From assembly GCA_964468635.1 (NCBI GenBank), contig CAYXVR010000008.1:124001-188000 (forward strand): a stretch of 64,000 nucleotides of DNA. Reading direction: 5' to 3'. Each line of letters begins with the position of its first letter. Position 1 is the stretch's first letter. This stretch comes from Xiheibacterium sp964468635 (GTDB taxonomy: Bacteria; Myxococcota_A; Polyangia; Nannocystales; Nannocystaceae). The notes under the pieces are model-generated. The model did no database searches and was not told the origin of the DNA. It was given only the letters and a program-made list of their open reading frames with translations. Shown here piece by piece: positions 54,388 through 62,879 of the stretch. A program made the translations under genes and the position numbers.

Positions 54388-54942
54388 ATGCGACTCCTGC
54401 TGGCGATCTCGGGCGTGTCTCTATTCGTCTCGACCTCGATTGGTTGTGGCCCGGATGTACCGTCCGAGCTGCGCGACGCGATCGAGAGCCAACGCGCAGA
54501 GGCGCTGGACATCGCGCTCGCGGCGGCCGAGGTGTGTCCGCGCGCGATCGAGGCCGCGCCGTTCCAGACGAGCCCGATCTCCGCCCCTCCGATGCCGGCC
54601 AATCCCGCGCTGCACACGAAGCTCGCCGAGGACGAGCGCGTCGTCGACGTGCTGGTCGGCTGCAGCTGGCCCGATCCACGCGACGCCAGCGGATCGACGT
54701 GGGGCGGCACGAGCCTGCGTCGCCTGCGAGGACCGTCGCGTGCGCCGGTGCGCCTCGTGACGATGCCGGACGACTTCGCGGAGAACAACTGCGACGAGGA
54801 CGAGTCGCGGTGCGAGCAGCTGATCGTGCCGTCGCGTCACGTGACGAGCGAGCGGTCCGCCGATCTCCGCATCGTCCGCCCGACGAGCGACGGAGGTCGC
54901 GCGGAGGTCGTCGTCGTGTTCGGTGTCGCCGCGCCGTCGTGA
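54388..54942 (+). CDS. Small lipoprotein after the ECF gene
   Basis: A 184-residue lipoprotein with leader ISGVSLFVSTSIGC (Cys20). The mature part is mostly polar, with Cys-containing segments (EVCPRAIEAAPFQTSPISA, LVGCSWPDPRDASGSTWGG, NNCDEDESRCEQLIVPSRH) and a hydrophobic C-terminal strand (AEVVVVFGVAAP). I do not recognise it. It follows the membrane-tailed sigma gene by 47 bp and is probably its partner, as at 24077-24080. The function is unknown. Confidence 0.72.
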   Translation: MRLLLAISGVSLFVSTSIGCGPDVPSELRDAIESQRAEALDIALAAAEVCPRAIEAAPFQTSPISAPPMPANPALHTKLAEDERVVDVLVGCSWPDPRDASGSTWGGTSLRRLRGPSRAPVRLVTMPDDFAENNCDEDESRCEQLIVPSRHVTSERSADLRIVRPTSDGGRAEVVVVFGVAAPS

Positions 54943-55021
54943 ACGAGGACGGAACGCGCGCATCGCCGCCGTTGTACGCGTCCGAGCCGCCCGCGCGCCG
55001 CCTCGCGTATGCTCTCGCGGC

Positions 55022-56041
55022 ATGCCTGCCGTGACGCGGTTCTTCCACCCCGTCCTGCCCGCGCGCAAGCTCGCGCCCGGTCCGGTGCGGGTCACCGTGG
55101 CCGGCCGCTCGTATGTGCTCTTCCGCGATGCCCGAGGGCGCGCCGCCGCGTTCGTCGATGCATGTCCGCACCGCAAGGCCCCGCTGTCCGCCGGGCGCGT
55201 GCGCAAGGACGGTCGGCTCGAGTGTGCCTACCACGGGTGGAACTTCGACGCGGACGGCCACGGCCGCTCGCCGTCGCAACCCAACCTCACGAAGTGCGAC
55301 GCGAGCACGATGCAGCTCGTCGAGCGCCACGGCTACCTGTGGCTCGCCGATCCCGAGGTGCCGCTGTCGACCCTGCCGGCCGTCGCGTGGGAGGGCTTCG
55401 AGCCGGCCGGCACCTTCAGCATGCCGTTCGCCGCACCGCTCCACGTGTGCCTCGACAACTTCAGCGAGGACGAGCACACGCCGTGGGTGCACACGCGGCT
55501 GGGCTGGGACGCCGCCGACGTCGACTCCATCGAGTACACCGCGGAGAACCACGCCGATCGCACCGAGGTGATCTATCGAGGGCGTCAGCGCGACAGCTGG
55601 TCGCGTTTCCTGGTGGGCCTGAAGAAGGGCGACACGTTCAACAACGAGTGGGAGACGCGCTTCGATCCGGTGCGCACGATCTACACGCTCTACTGGACCG
55701 AGCCGGGCACGGAGAAGCGTCGCGGCATCACGGCGCGCGCGGCGATCTTCATGGTGCCCGAGACCGATCGCACCACGATGTTCCACGTGTTCGTGGGCAC
55801 GCGCATCGAAGATCGTCGGCTGCGGCTGTTCGCGCCCGCGCTGCAGAAGCTCGCGGTCGCGCTGTCGTGGTACGAGATCCGCGACGACGCGCGCTTCATC
55901 CCCACGGTGGCCGACACGCCCGAGGACCAACGCGGCATGCGGCTCGGCAAGTACGACAAGCCGCTCATCCACAATCACAAGCTGCTGAAGCAGCTGTACT
56001 TCGGCGAGGACGAAGTCCTGCTCTCCATCAAGCGCGCCTAG
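55022..56041 (+). CDS. Rieske non-heme iron oxygenase
   Basis: A 339-residue oxygenase alpha-subunit-like protein. The N-terminal Rieske domain has CPHRKAPL and CAYHGW (C48, H50, C68, H71), which bind the [2Fe-2S] cluster. The catalytic domain has DNFSEDEHTPWVHTRLG with H152 and H157 as mononuclear iron ligands. Enzymes of this group hydroxylate or demethylate aromatic, steroid or related substrates and need a separate reductase; none is adjacent. The short C-terminal domain suggests the monooxygenase-type rather than the dioxygenase hexamers. It is followed within 15 bp by a glycosyltransferase, so the product might be decorated, which is a guess. Confidence 0.92.
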   Translation: MPAVTRFFHPVLPARKLAPGPVRVTVAGRSYVLFRDARGRAAAFVDACPHRKAPLSAGRVRKDGRLECAYHGWNFDADGHGRSPSQPNLTKCDASTMQLVERHGYLWLADPEVPLSTLPAVAWEGFEPAGTFSMPFAAPLHVCLDNFSEDEHTPWVHTRLGWDAADVDSIEYTAENHADRTEVIYRGRQRDSWSRFLVGLKKGDTFNNEWETRFDPVRTIYTLYWTEPGTEKRRGITARAAIFMVPETDRTTMFHVFVGTRIEDRRLRLFAPALQKLAVALSWYEIRDDARFIPTVADTPEDQRGMRLGKYDKPLIHNHKLLKQLYFGEDEVLLSIKRA

Positions 56042-56056
56042 CCGCGGGGTCTCGCG

Positions 56057-57298
56057 ATGCGGATCCTCTACCTGTCGCAGTACTTCCCGCCGGAGATGGG
56101 CGCTCCGGCGGCCCGCGTGTCCGAGCTCGCGGCGCGCTGGGTCGAGCGCGGTCACGAGGTGGTGGTGCTCACCGGCTTCCCGCACCATCCCACGGGCATC
56201 GTGCCGGCCGAGTACCGCGGCCACGTGCGCATGCGCGAGACGTGGCGCGGCGTGCAGGTGCTGCGCACCTGGGTGCACGCCACTGCGAATCGCGGCGTGC
56301 TCGAGCGCGGCATCGCGTACGCGTCGTTCGCCACTTCGTCGGTCGTATTGGGCGCGTTCGCGAAGGAGGTGCGCGGGTGCGACGTGGTGCTCGCCACCTC
56401 GCCCCAGTTCCTGTGCGCGCTGTCGGGTTGGACGCTCGCGCGCGCGCTGAAGAAGCCGTACGTCCTCGAGGTGCGCGATCTGTGGCCGCAGAGCATCGTG
56501 GAGGTCGGTGCGCTGGGTCCCCGGCATCCGCTCGTCGGCGGGCTGCGTCGACTCGAGCGCTTCGTGTACGACGAGGCCGATCTGCTCGTCGGCGTCACCG
56601 ACTCGTTCGCACGGATCTGGCGCGAGCAAGGCGTCGATCCTGCCAAGATCCGCGTGATCAAGAACGGCGTGGATCTCGAGCTGTTCCATCCGGGCGTCCC
56701 GTCCGCACCGGTGCGCGACGAGCTCGGTCTCGGTGATCGTTTCGTGGTCTCGTACATCGGCACGATCGGAATGGCCCACGGACTCGGTACGCTGCTCGCC
56801 GTGGCCGAGCGCATGCGTGCGCGTGAGGACGTCGTGTTCGCGATCATCGGCGAGGGGGCGGAGCGCGCCGGTCTCGAAGCCGACGCGCGCGCGCGAGGCC
56901 TCGCGAACGTGCGCTTCCTGGGCCAGCAGCCGCGCGCGAAGATCCCGGGCCTGCTCGCGGCCACCGACCTCGCGGTGGTGATGCTGCGCGACACGCCGTT
57001 GTTCGAGACGGTGCTGCCGTCGAAGCTGTTCGAGATCATGGGGTGCGCGCGGCCGCTGCTGCTCGCGGTGGGGGGCGAGGCGAAGCGACTCGTCGAGGAC
57101 GCTCGCTGCGGCTGGACCGTACCGCCCGAGGACGTCGACGCGATGGTGGCGGGCATCGACACCGCGCGCGCGCACAGGTTCGAGGCGAAGGCGCGCGGCC
57201 GTGCCGGTCGTGCGTACGTCGAGGCCCACTTCGATCGCAAGGCGCTCGCCGATCGCTATCTCGACGAGCTCGATGCGCTCGTGCGGAGGGCCTCGTGA
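56057..57298 (+). CDS. Glycosyltransferase family 4 (WcaI-like)
   Basis: A 413-residue GT-B fold glycosyltransferase. N-terminal features are ILYLSQYFPPEMGAPAARVS and VVVLTGFPHHPTG, typical of GT4 enzymes of the WcaI type. The C-terminal half has VVSYIGTIGMAHGLGTLLAV, FAIIGEGAERAGLEADARA and LRDTPLFETVLPSKLFEIMG, where the E-x7-E region that binds the nucleotide sugar lies. It should transfer a sugar to a lipid or saccharide acceptor in exopolysaccharide or O-antigen synthesis. Its stop overlaps the GTG of the deacetylase-like gene (GTGA), so the two are translationally coupled. Confidence 0.93.
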   Translation: MRILYLSQYFPPEMGAPAARVSELAARWVERGHEVVVLTGFPHHPTGIVPAEYRGHVRMRETWRGVQVLRTWVHATANRGVLERGIAYASFATSSVVLGAFAKEVRGCDVVLATSPQFLCALSGWTLARALKKPYVLEVRDLWPQSIVEVGALGPRHPLVGGLRRLERFVYDEADLLVGVTDSFARIWREQGVDPAKIRVIKNGVDLELFHPGVPSAPVRDELGLGDRFVVSYIGTIGMAHGLGTLLAVAERMRAREDVVFAIIGEGAERAGLEADARARGLANVRFLGQQPRAKIPGLLAATDLAVVMLRDTPLFETVLPSKLFEIMGCARPLLLAVGGEAKRLVEDARCGWTVPPEDVDAMVAGIDTARAHRFEAKARGRAGRAYVEAHFDRKALADRYLDELDALVRRAS

Positions 57299-58134
57299 CC
57301 GTGTCGGCACCCGAGCGCGGCCGCAAGCCACTCGTGCTCGGCATCCAGCTCGAGGACGAGATCCGCGTGGACGGTGCGCGCGCAGGCAAGCCCGATCTGC
57401 GCGACCCCGTGTTGCTCGAACGCCGCATCCACCGCGTGTTGCAGGTGCTCGCTCGCGTACACGCCCGCGCGACGTTCTTTGCGGAGGGACGCTTGGCCGA
57501 CGAGCTCGACGCGAGCGTGTGGCCCGATCTCGTGGCCACCCACGAGCTCGGCAGCCAGGGCTTCTCGCGCACGCTCGTGGGTCGGCTCGGCCCCGATGGG
57601 TTCGCCGCCGACGCGCAGCGCGGTCGCGAAGCGCTCGAAGCCGTCGCGAGCGTCGAGGTGCGATCGTTCCGGGCGCCCGAGCTCGCGGTCGACGGCTGCG
57701 AGCCGTGGTTCGGCAAGGGCCTCGCCGACGCCGGCTACACGCGCGACGCCTCGCTCGTGCTGGGCGCGCCGCCGGAGAACTTCCGCCGCTCGATGCTGCT
57801 GGAGGGCTCGGAAGGCTGCGTCGTCGAAATCCCCGTCGCGAGCGTCGCATTGCGTCGGCAACGGATCGCGGTGCTCGGCAGCACGTCGTTCCGCGTGCTG
57901 CCGCTCGCGACGATTCGCCTCTTGTTCGAGCACGCCGAGAGCCAAGGCTTCGTGCCCCAGCTGCTCCTGCAGCCCAGCGACTTCGACTCCGACGGCCCCA
58001 CCGGCATGGACCCGAGCCACGGCTGGCGCGCGCGCTTCGAGCAGATGGTGAAGACCGCGGGCCGCGACAGCATCGTCGGCAAGCTCGAACAGCTCGCGTG
58101 GCGCTGGCAGTACGTCGCGCTCGCCGACGTCTAG
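57295..58134 (+). CDS. Polysaccharide deacetylase-like protein, catalytic residues probably lost
   Basis: A 279-residue NodB-fold-like protein starting at GTG 57295. Recognised parts are LGIQLEDEIRVDG, ARATFFAEGRLADEL, HELGSQGFSRT and VRSFRAPELAVDGC, matching the ordered motifs of XrtA/PEP-type polysaccharide deacetylases. However, the metal-binding Asp motif (usually VDVEDxF) reads QLED, and the metal His pair in SHGxxH reads SQGFSR (Q88, R92). It probably no longer deacetylates and may bind saccharide. Translational coupling to GT4 suggests a role in the same glycan. The end overlaps the convergent MlaF-like gene by 4 bp. Confidence 0.75.
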   Translation: MTVSAPERGRKPLVLGIQLEDEIRVDGARAGKPDLRDPVLLERRIHRVLQVLARVHARATFFAEGRLADELDASVWPDLVATHELGSQGFSRTLVGRLGPDGFAADAQRGREALEAVASVEVRSFRAPELAVDGCEPWFGKGLADAGYTRDASLVLGAPPENFRRSMLLEGSEGCVVEIPVASVALRRQRIAVLGSTSFRVLPLATIRLLFEHAESQGFVPQLLLQPSDFDSDGPTGMDPSHGWRARFEQMVKTAGRDSIVGKLEQLAWRWQYVALADV

Positions 58135-58946
58135 GGAGGCGGCGGCGGGGCGGGAGCCCCCTCGGGCTTCTCGTCGTCTTCGAAGAGCTCGCGCAGCTCG
58201 TCCATCGCTTCGTCGATGAACTCGCGCACCGGCTCTTCGGTGGACGCCATCATCTCTTCGGGCGTGCCCTCGTACTGGAAGCGCGCGTCGTGCAGCATGA
58301 CGATGCGATTCGACACGCCGAACGCGGTGCGCAGGTCGTGGGTGACGACGACGCTCGTGACCTGGATGTCGTGCTGCAGGGACTCGATCATCTCCGCGAT
58401 GCGCGTGATGTTCTGCGGGTCCAGCCCCTGGGTGGGCTCGTCGTAGAGGATCACCTCGGGCTTGATCGCGATCGCCCGCGCGAGCGCGGCACGCTTGCGC
58501 ATGCCGCCCGACAGCGCCGCCGGGTACTTCTCCAGGTCGTGGGGCTTGAGCCCGACCATCTTGATGCACTCGAGCGCGCGCGCACGGATCTCCTCGTCGC
58601 CCGCCTTGGTGTGCTCGCGCATCGCGTAGCCGATGTTCTCCAGCACGATCATCGAGTCGAACAGCGCATCGTTCTGGAACACGTAGCCCACGTGGCGGTG
58701 GAGCTTCATCAGTCCGTCGTCGTCCATGTCGGCGACGCGATCGCCCTTGAACAGGATCTCGCCCTCGTCGACGGGGAGCAGCCCGATGAGCATCTTGAGG
58801 AACACGCTCTTGCCCGAGCCGCTCTCGCCGATGATCGCGAGCGTCTCGCCCTTGTGGATCTCGAGGTTCGCGTCGCGGAGCAGCACGTTCGATCCGAACG
58901 CCTTGCCCACGCCGCGCACCTGGAACAGCGGCGGCTCGGTCGTCAT
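58131..58946 (-). CDS. MlaF-like ABC transporter ATPase
   Basis: A 271-residue ABC ATPase of the MlaF/MKL/Ttg2A group (lipid or toluene transport). Walker A is GESGSGKS (40-47), signature LSGGMRKRAALARAIA, Walker B VILYDEPTQGLDPQN, and the H-loop VVTHDLRTAF. The C-terminus carries an unusual tail rich in acidic residues and Pro. MlaE permease and MlaD substrate-binding genes are not adjacent; here the gene is coupled to NDH-2 by ATGA overlap (58943-58946), so the partners must be elsewhere. It probably moves phospholipid across the periplasm. Confidence 0.92.
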   Translation of the reverse strand: MTTEPPLFQVRGVGKAFGSNVLLRDANLEIHKGETLAIIGESGSGKSVFLKMLIGLLPVDEGEILFKGDRVADMDDDGLMKLHRHVGYVFQNDALFDSMIVLENIGYAMREHTKAGDEEIRARALECIKMVGLKPHDLEKYPAALSGGMRKRAALARAIAIKPEVILYDEPTQGLDPQNITRIAEMIESLQHDIQVTSVVVTHDLRTAFGVSNRIVMLHDARFQYEGTPEEMMASTEEPVREFIDEAMDELRELFEDDEKPEGAPAPPPPP

Positions 58947-60319
58947 CGCGCCTCCTGTACGCGTGCCGACTCGGTGCGTCGCGGCACGGCTATGGGGACC
59001 TCGGGCTCGCGCGAGTGCCACTCGCGATGCAGGATCAATCGCGCGCCGCGCTTGAAGCGGACGTACGACCACACCCACTGCAGGAGCACGAGCAACCGAT
59101 TGCGGAAGCCGATGAGGTACAGGATGTGGATGAAGCACCACGCGAGCCACGCGACGAAGCCTTGCAGCTTGAAGCTGTGGCTCTCCGCGACCGCGCGCGC
59201 GCGACCGATCGTCGCCATCGTGCCCTTGTCGAAGTACACGAACGGCTCGCGTCCACGCCCGCGCACGTCGGCCAGGATGTTCTTCGCCGCGAGCTTGCCC
59301 TGCTGGATCGCCGCGGGTGCGAGCCCGGGCACGACGCCGTGCTCGTCCTCGAAGCGGGCCTGATCGCCGACGACGAACACCTCGGGTCGTCCCGGCACGC
59401 TGAGGTCGGGCGCGACGGTGACGCGGCCCGCGGCGTCGAGTTGCAGCCCGAACACGAGATTCAGCGGCGATGCGCGCACGCCCGCGGCCCACAGCACCGT
59501 ACGGGCCTGCACGCGCTCGGCTCCGGCCTGCACGCCGTGGGCGTCGACCTTCGTCACGCGTGTGTCGGTCCACACGGTGACACCGAGTCGTTCGAGGTCG
59601 CGCTGCGCGGCGGCGGACAGCTCGGGGGCGAACGAGGACAGGATGCGCGGACCACCCTCGACGAGGATCACGCGCGTCGATCGCGGGTCGACGTGCCGGA
59701 ACTCGCGCCAGAGCGTGTGACGGCTCAGCTCCCCGAGCGCGCCGGCGAGCTCGACCCCGGTCGGGCCGCCACCGACGACGACGAAGGTGAGCAGCTCGCG
59801 TCGGCGCTCGCGATCGCGCTCGACCTCCGCGAGCTCGAACGCGGTGAGCACCCGCCGCCGGATCTCGGTGGCCTGCTCGAGGGTCTTGAGCCCCGGGGCG
59901 TGCTCTTCCCAGCCGTCGTGGCCGAAGTAGCTGTGCGTCGCGCCGCACGCGAGCAGGAGGTAGTCGTAGGGCACCTCACTCTCGCCGGCGTAGACGATGC
60001 GAGCTTCGAGGTCGACGCGGTCGACCTCGGCGAGGTGCACGTCGACGTTGGCGTGGCCGGCGAGCACGGACCGGATGGGGGCGGAGATGTCCGCTGGCGA
60101 CAATCCGGCCGTCGCCACTTGGTAGAGCAGCGGCTGGAAGAGGTGGTGATTGCGGCGATCGAGCACCGTCACCTCGACGGCCGGGTCTCCGCCCAGCACC
60201 TGCGCCGCGTTCAGACCCGCGAAGCCTGCGCCGACGATGACGACGCGGGCCGTCTGGACGGCATCGGAGCGGGGCGGGACGACCACCGGGCGGCATTCTA
60301 GCAGGCCGGAAGCGAGCAT
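58943..60319 (-). CDS. ndh: Type II NADH:quinone oxidoreductase
   Basis: A 458-residue NDH-2. The FAD fold RVVIVGAGFAGLNAAQ and the NADH-binding fold VVVGGGPTGVELAGAL are intact, ATG to quinone-site residues include FGHDGWEEHAPGLKTL. The third segment LFVVGDQAR-like (FVVGDQARFEDEHGVV) and QQGKLAAKNI closes the FAD site. A C-terminal amphipathic and hydrophobic part (LAWCFIHILYLIGFRNRLLV) anchors it in the membrane. It transfers electrons from NADH to quinone without pumping. Start choices are ATG 60319 (used) or GTG 60286. It heads an operon with the MlaF-like ATPase. Confidence 0.92.
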   Translation of the reverse strand: MLASGLLECRPVVVPPRSDAVQTARVVIVGAGFAGLNAAQVLGGDPAVEVTVLDRRNHHLFQPLLYQVATAGLSPADISAPIRSVLAGHANVDVHLAEVDRVDLEARIVYAGESEVPYDYLLLACGATHSYFGHDGWEEHAPGLKTLEQATEIRRRVLTAFELAEVERDRERRRELLTFVVVGGGPTGVELAGALGELSRHTLWREFRHVDPRSTRVILVEGGPRILSSFAPELSAAAQRDLERLGVTVWTDTRVTKVDAHGVQAGAERVQARTVLWAAGVRASPLNLVFGLQLDAAGRVTVAPDLSVPGRPEVFVVGDQARFEDEHGVVPGLAPAAIQQGKLAAKNILADVRGRGREPFVYFDKGTMATIGRARAVAESHSFKLQGFVAWLAWCFIHILYLIGFRNRLLVLLQWVWSYVRFKRGARLILHREWHSREPEVPIAVPRRTESARVQEAR

Positions 60320-60480
60320 CCGGGGCCCGAGCACCGGCAGAGGCTGCGGTCTGGGCAACTCGCCCAAGGTTCCCTCGTCCCCCGTCGGCAAACGCACCCC
60401 TCTGTTCACCGGCGGCAATTCGTGGAAAATGCCGCTCGTGTCACGATGAAGTGTCCCTCGTGACGCCCGTTGGATCCGCC

Positions 60481-62844
60481 ATGCCGGCCAGCTCCGCCGA
60501 TTCGTCGTCTCGCTCGCGCCCACGAGCCGACAAGCCGCGCTCGCTCGATCCCCTGATCGGATCGCTGCTCGCGGACAAGTTCCGGATCGAGCGCGTGATC
60601 GGTCGCGGTGGGATGGGGCTCGTCTACCTCGCGCAAGACGTCGATCGCGAGCGCACCGCGGTGATCAAGCTGCTCGCGCCGCAGTGGCTCGACGATCGCA
60701 CTGCGGTGCAGCGGTTCGAGCGCGAGGGCAAGCGCCTGCAGCAGCTCGCCCATCCGAACATCGTGCAGATGTACGAGTGCGGACGCCACGCCGACTCCGC
60801 GTACATCGCGATGGAGTACCTCGACGGCGAGCCGCTGCGCCGCTTCATGCGCCGGCGCGGTCAGCTCTCGCTCGCGGAGTTCGTGCCGATCGCGGCGCAG
60901 GTGCTCGCGGCCGTCGGCTACGCGCACACGTTCAACATCATGCTTCGCGACATCAAGCCGCCGAACATCATGCTCTGCGAGCGTGACGGCAAGGCGAACT
61001 TCGTGAAGCTGCTCGACTTCGGCCTCGCGAAGCTCGTCGACGGCGACCACGAAGAGGTCACGAAGTCGCACGTCATCGGCACCGCCGGATATCTCGCGCC
61101 CGAGCAGATCAAGGGTGATCCCTGCGACGTGCGCGTCGACGTCTACGCGATCGGCGTGCTCTTCTACATGATGCTCGCCGGCGAGTCGCCGATCGCGGGC
61201 GACAACGACGGCGCGCTGCTCTACAACCACGTGCACGGCACCCCGAAGCCGCTCGGCACGGTGCTGCCCGCCGGGCACAACGTGCCCGAGGCGCTCATCG
61301 CCCTGGTGCACCAGTGCCTCGAGAAGGATCCCGAGCGGCGGTTGAACGACGCGAACGAGGTCGCCGAGGCGCTGTTCGAGTGCGTGCCGCCCAAGCTGCT
61401 CGCGTTGCCCGACGCCGACGACGAGTCGCGCCGGGCGCTGCGCGAGTACAGGGACGCGCGCGACCGCGGCGAGGACGAGGACGGCGCGCGGGCGCAGTCG
61501 AGCTCGGAGTGGACGAAGCCGGTGTTGAAGCCGGCGAGCGGCGAGGCGCCGGCCGATGCATCGACCACCGAAGCGGCGACGGTGATGCGCGCGCGACCCA
61601 CGACGACGTCGCAGCCGGTCGTCGCTGCCAATCCCGCGAAGGCGGCCTCGGACAGGTCCGGTCCGCCCAAGCCGCCGTCGAAGCCGAATCCGACGGGCGC
61701 GGTGCGGCGTCCGACGCCCGAGCAGCTCAAGCCGCCGGTGCGTCGACCCACGCCCACGTTGCCCGCGATGAAGTCCACCGGCATCCCGACGCCGGTGAGC
61801 GATCGGCAGGGCTCGCGCGCTTCGGCGCCGCGCGGTTCCGGTCCGATCTCGACGACGCTTCCGCCCCCGGCGCCGCGTCGTCCGCCGCGACCGCGCATGG
61901 CGACGGGCTCGTCCGACTCGATCCCGGCGATGCCCTCGCTCGCGAAGCCGATCGTCGTGCCGGTCGTGCCGAAGACGCCCGTGGCGACGCCGATCGCCGA
62001 TGACGCGGCGCGCGTGCTCGAGACGTCGCCCGTCGGGCTGCACGACACCGGTCCCACGCCGGCCGACGGCGGGTTGTTCGATCGCGAAGAGCGGCGCCCA
62101 TCGCTGTTGCCGGTGCCGCGTCGCATGCTCGTCGCGTTCGGCGTCGGGCTCGTCACGCTCGGCGCGCTCCTGGCGTGGGTGATCTTCGTGCCCCCCGACG
62201 GCGGGAGTGCGACGACGGTCGCGGCGTCCGCAGCACCCACGGCCGCGGCGTCGCCGAAGTCGACGTCGCCGTCGACCGCTCCGCCCGTGCCCTCGCCGAC
62301 GAGCCCCGCCGCGCCGTCGCCCACCGGCGAAGCACCGGCCCCCGATGCGCAGCAGGGCGCGGTGGAGTTCAAGGCGATCGCGGGTGCACGCGTCGAGGTC
62401 GACGGCGTCGACATGGGTCCCGCGCCGCTGACGGCTCCGCTGCCGGTCGGCACGCATCGCGTGAAGATCACGGCGCCGGGCTACGTGCCGTGGGAAGAGA
62501 CGATCGACATCGTCGAGGGCGACAACCCGGCGCTCGAGCCCCGGCTCAAGCGCAAGCGCGGGGGCGCGAAGACGTCGGGTGGTCTGCCGACGATCGGTGA
62601 GCTGGGCGACGCGCCGGAGCCGGTCGTCGACGAGTCCGCGCCGCTCGAAGAGACGCCGAAGAGCGCCCCGTCGTCGTCGCCCTTCGACGACGAGCCCAGC
62701 TCGCCGCCGCCGGCCGCCGAGCCGAAGGCGCCGGAGCCCTTCAAGCCCCCACCGCCGCCCGATCCGCCGAAGCGCGACGACACGTTCCTGCCGGCGAAGA
62801 AGCCGACCGAGTCGTCCGACACGGGCCTCTTGCCGACGAACTGA
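60481..62844 (+). CDS. Membrane Ser/Thr kinase with PEGA domain
   Basis: A 787-residue kinase. Catalytic domain (about 32-285): GRGGMGLVYLAQD (41-53), K63, LRDIKPPNIM (155-164, with Leu in place of the His of HRD), DFGLAK (179-184), GTAGYLAPEQ. A roughly 250-residue disordered Pro/Thr/Ala-rich linker leads to a membrane helix (MLVAFGVGLVTLGALLAWVI) and a periplasmic PEGA domain (VEFKAIAGARVEVDGVDMGP, PLPVGTHRVKITAPGYVPW) with a Pro/Glu-rich tail. Start choices are GTG 60451, GTG 60460 and ATG 60481 (used). It is divergent from ndh. Confidence 0.9.
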   Translation: MPASSADSSSRSRPRADKPRSLDPLIGSLLADKFRIERVIGRGGMGLVYLAQDVDRERTAVIKLLAPQWLDDRTAVQRFEREGKRLQQLAHPNIVQMYECGRHADSAYIAMEYLDGEPLRRFMRRRGQLSLAEFVPIAAQVLAAVGYAHTFNIMLRDIKPPNIMLCERDGKANFVKLLDFGLAKLVDGDHEEVTKSHVIGTAGYLAPEQIKGDPCDVRVDVYAIGVLFYMMLAGESPIAGDNDGALLYNHVHGTPKPLGTVLPAGHNVPEALIALVHQCLEKDPERRLNDANEVAEALFECVPPKLLALPDADDESRRALREYRDARDRGEDEDGARAQSSSEWTKPVLKPASGEAPADASTTEAATVMRARPTTTSQPVVAANPAKAASDRSGPPKPPSKPNPTGAVRRPTPEQLKPPVRRPTPTLPAMKSTGIPTPVSDRQGSRASAPRGSGPISTTLPPPAPRRPPRPRMATGSSDSIPAMPSLAKPIVVPVVPKTPVATPIADDAARVLETSPVGLHDTGPTPADGGLFDREERRPSLLPVPRRMLVAFGVGLVTLGALLAWVIFVPPDGGSATTVAASAAPTAAASPKSTSPSTAPPVPSPTSPAAPSPTGEAPAPDAQQGAVEFKAIAGARVEVDGVDMGPAPLTAPLPVGTHRVKITAPGYVPWEETIDIVEGDNPALEPRLKRKRGGAKTSGGLPTIGELGDAPEPVVDESAPLEETPKSAPSSSPFDDEPSSPPPAAEPKAPEPFKPPPPPDPPKRDDTFLPAKKPTESSDTGLLPTN

Positions 62845-62857
62845 TCCGCGCGTCTCA

Positions 62858-62879
62858 TCGTAGACAGCACGATCTACGA
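62858..62879. terminator. Hairpin between convergent kinase and CoA-ligase genes
   Basis: TCGTAGA (62858-62864) and TCTACGA (62873-62879) form a perfect 7-bp stem with an 8-nt loop between convergent genes, reaching into the ligase stop codon. Short and without U-tract, so only a modest terminator candidate. Confidence 0.35.
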
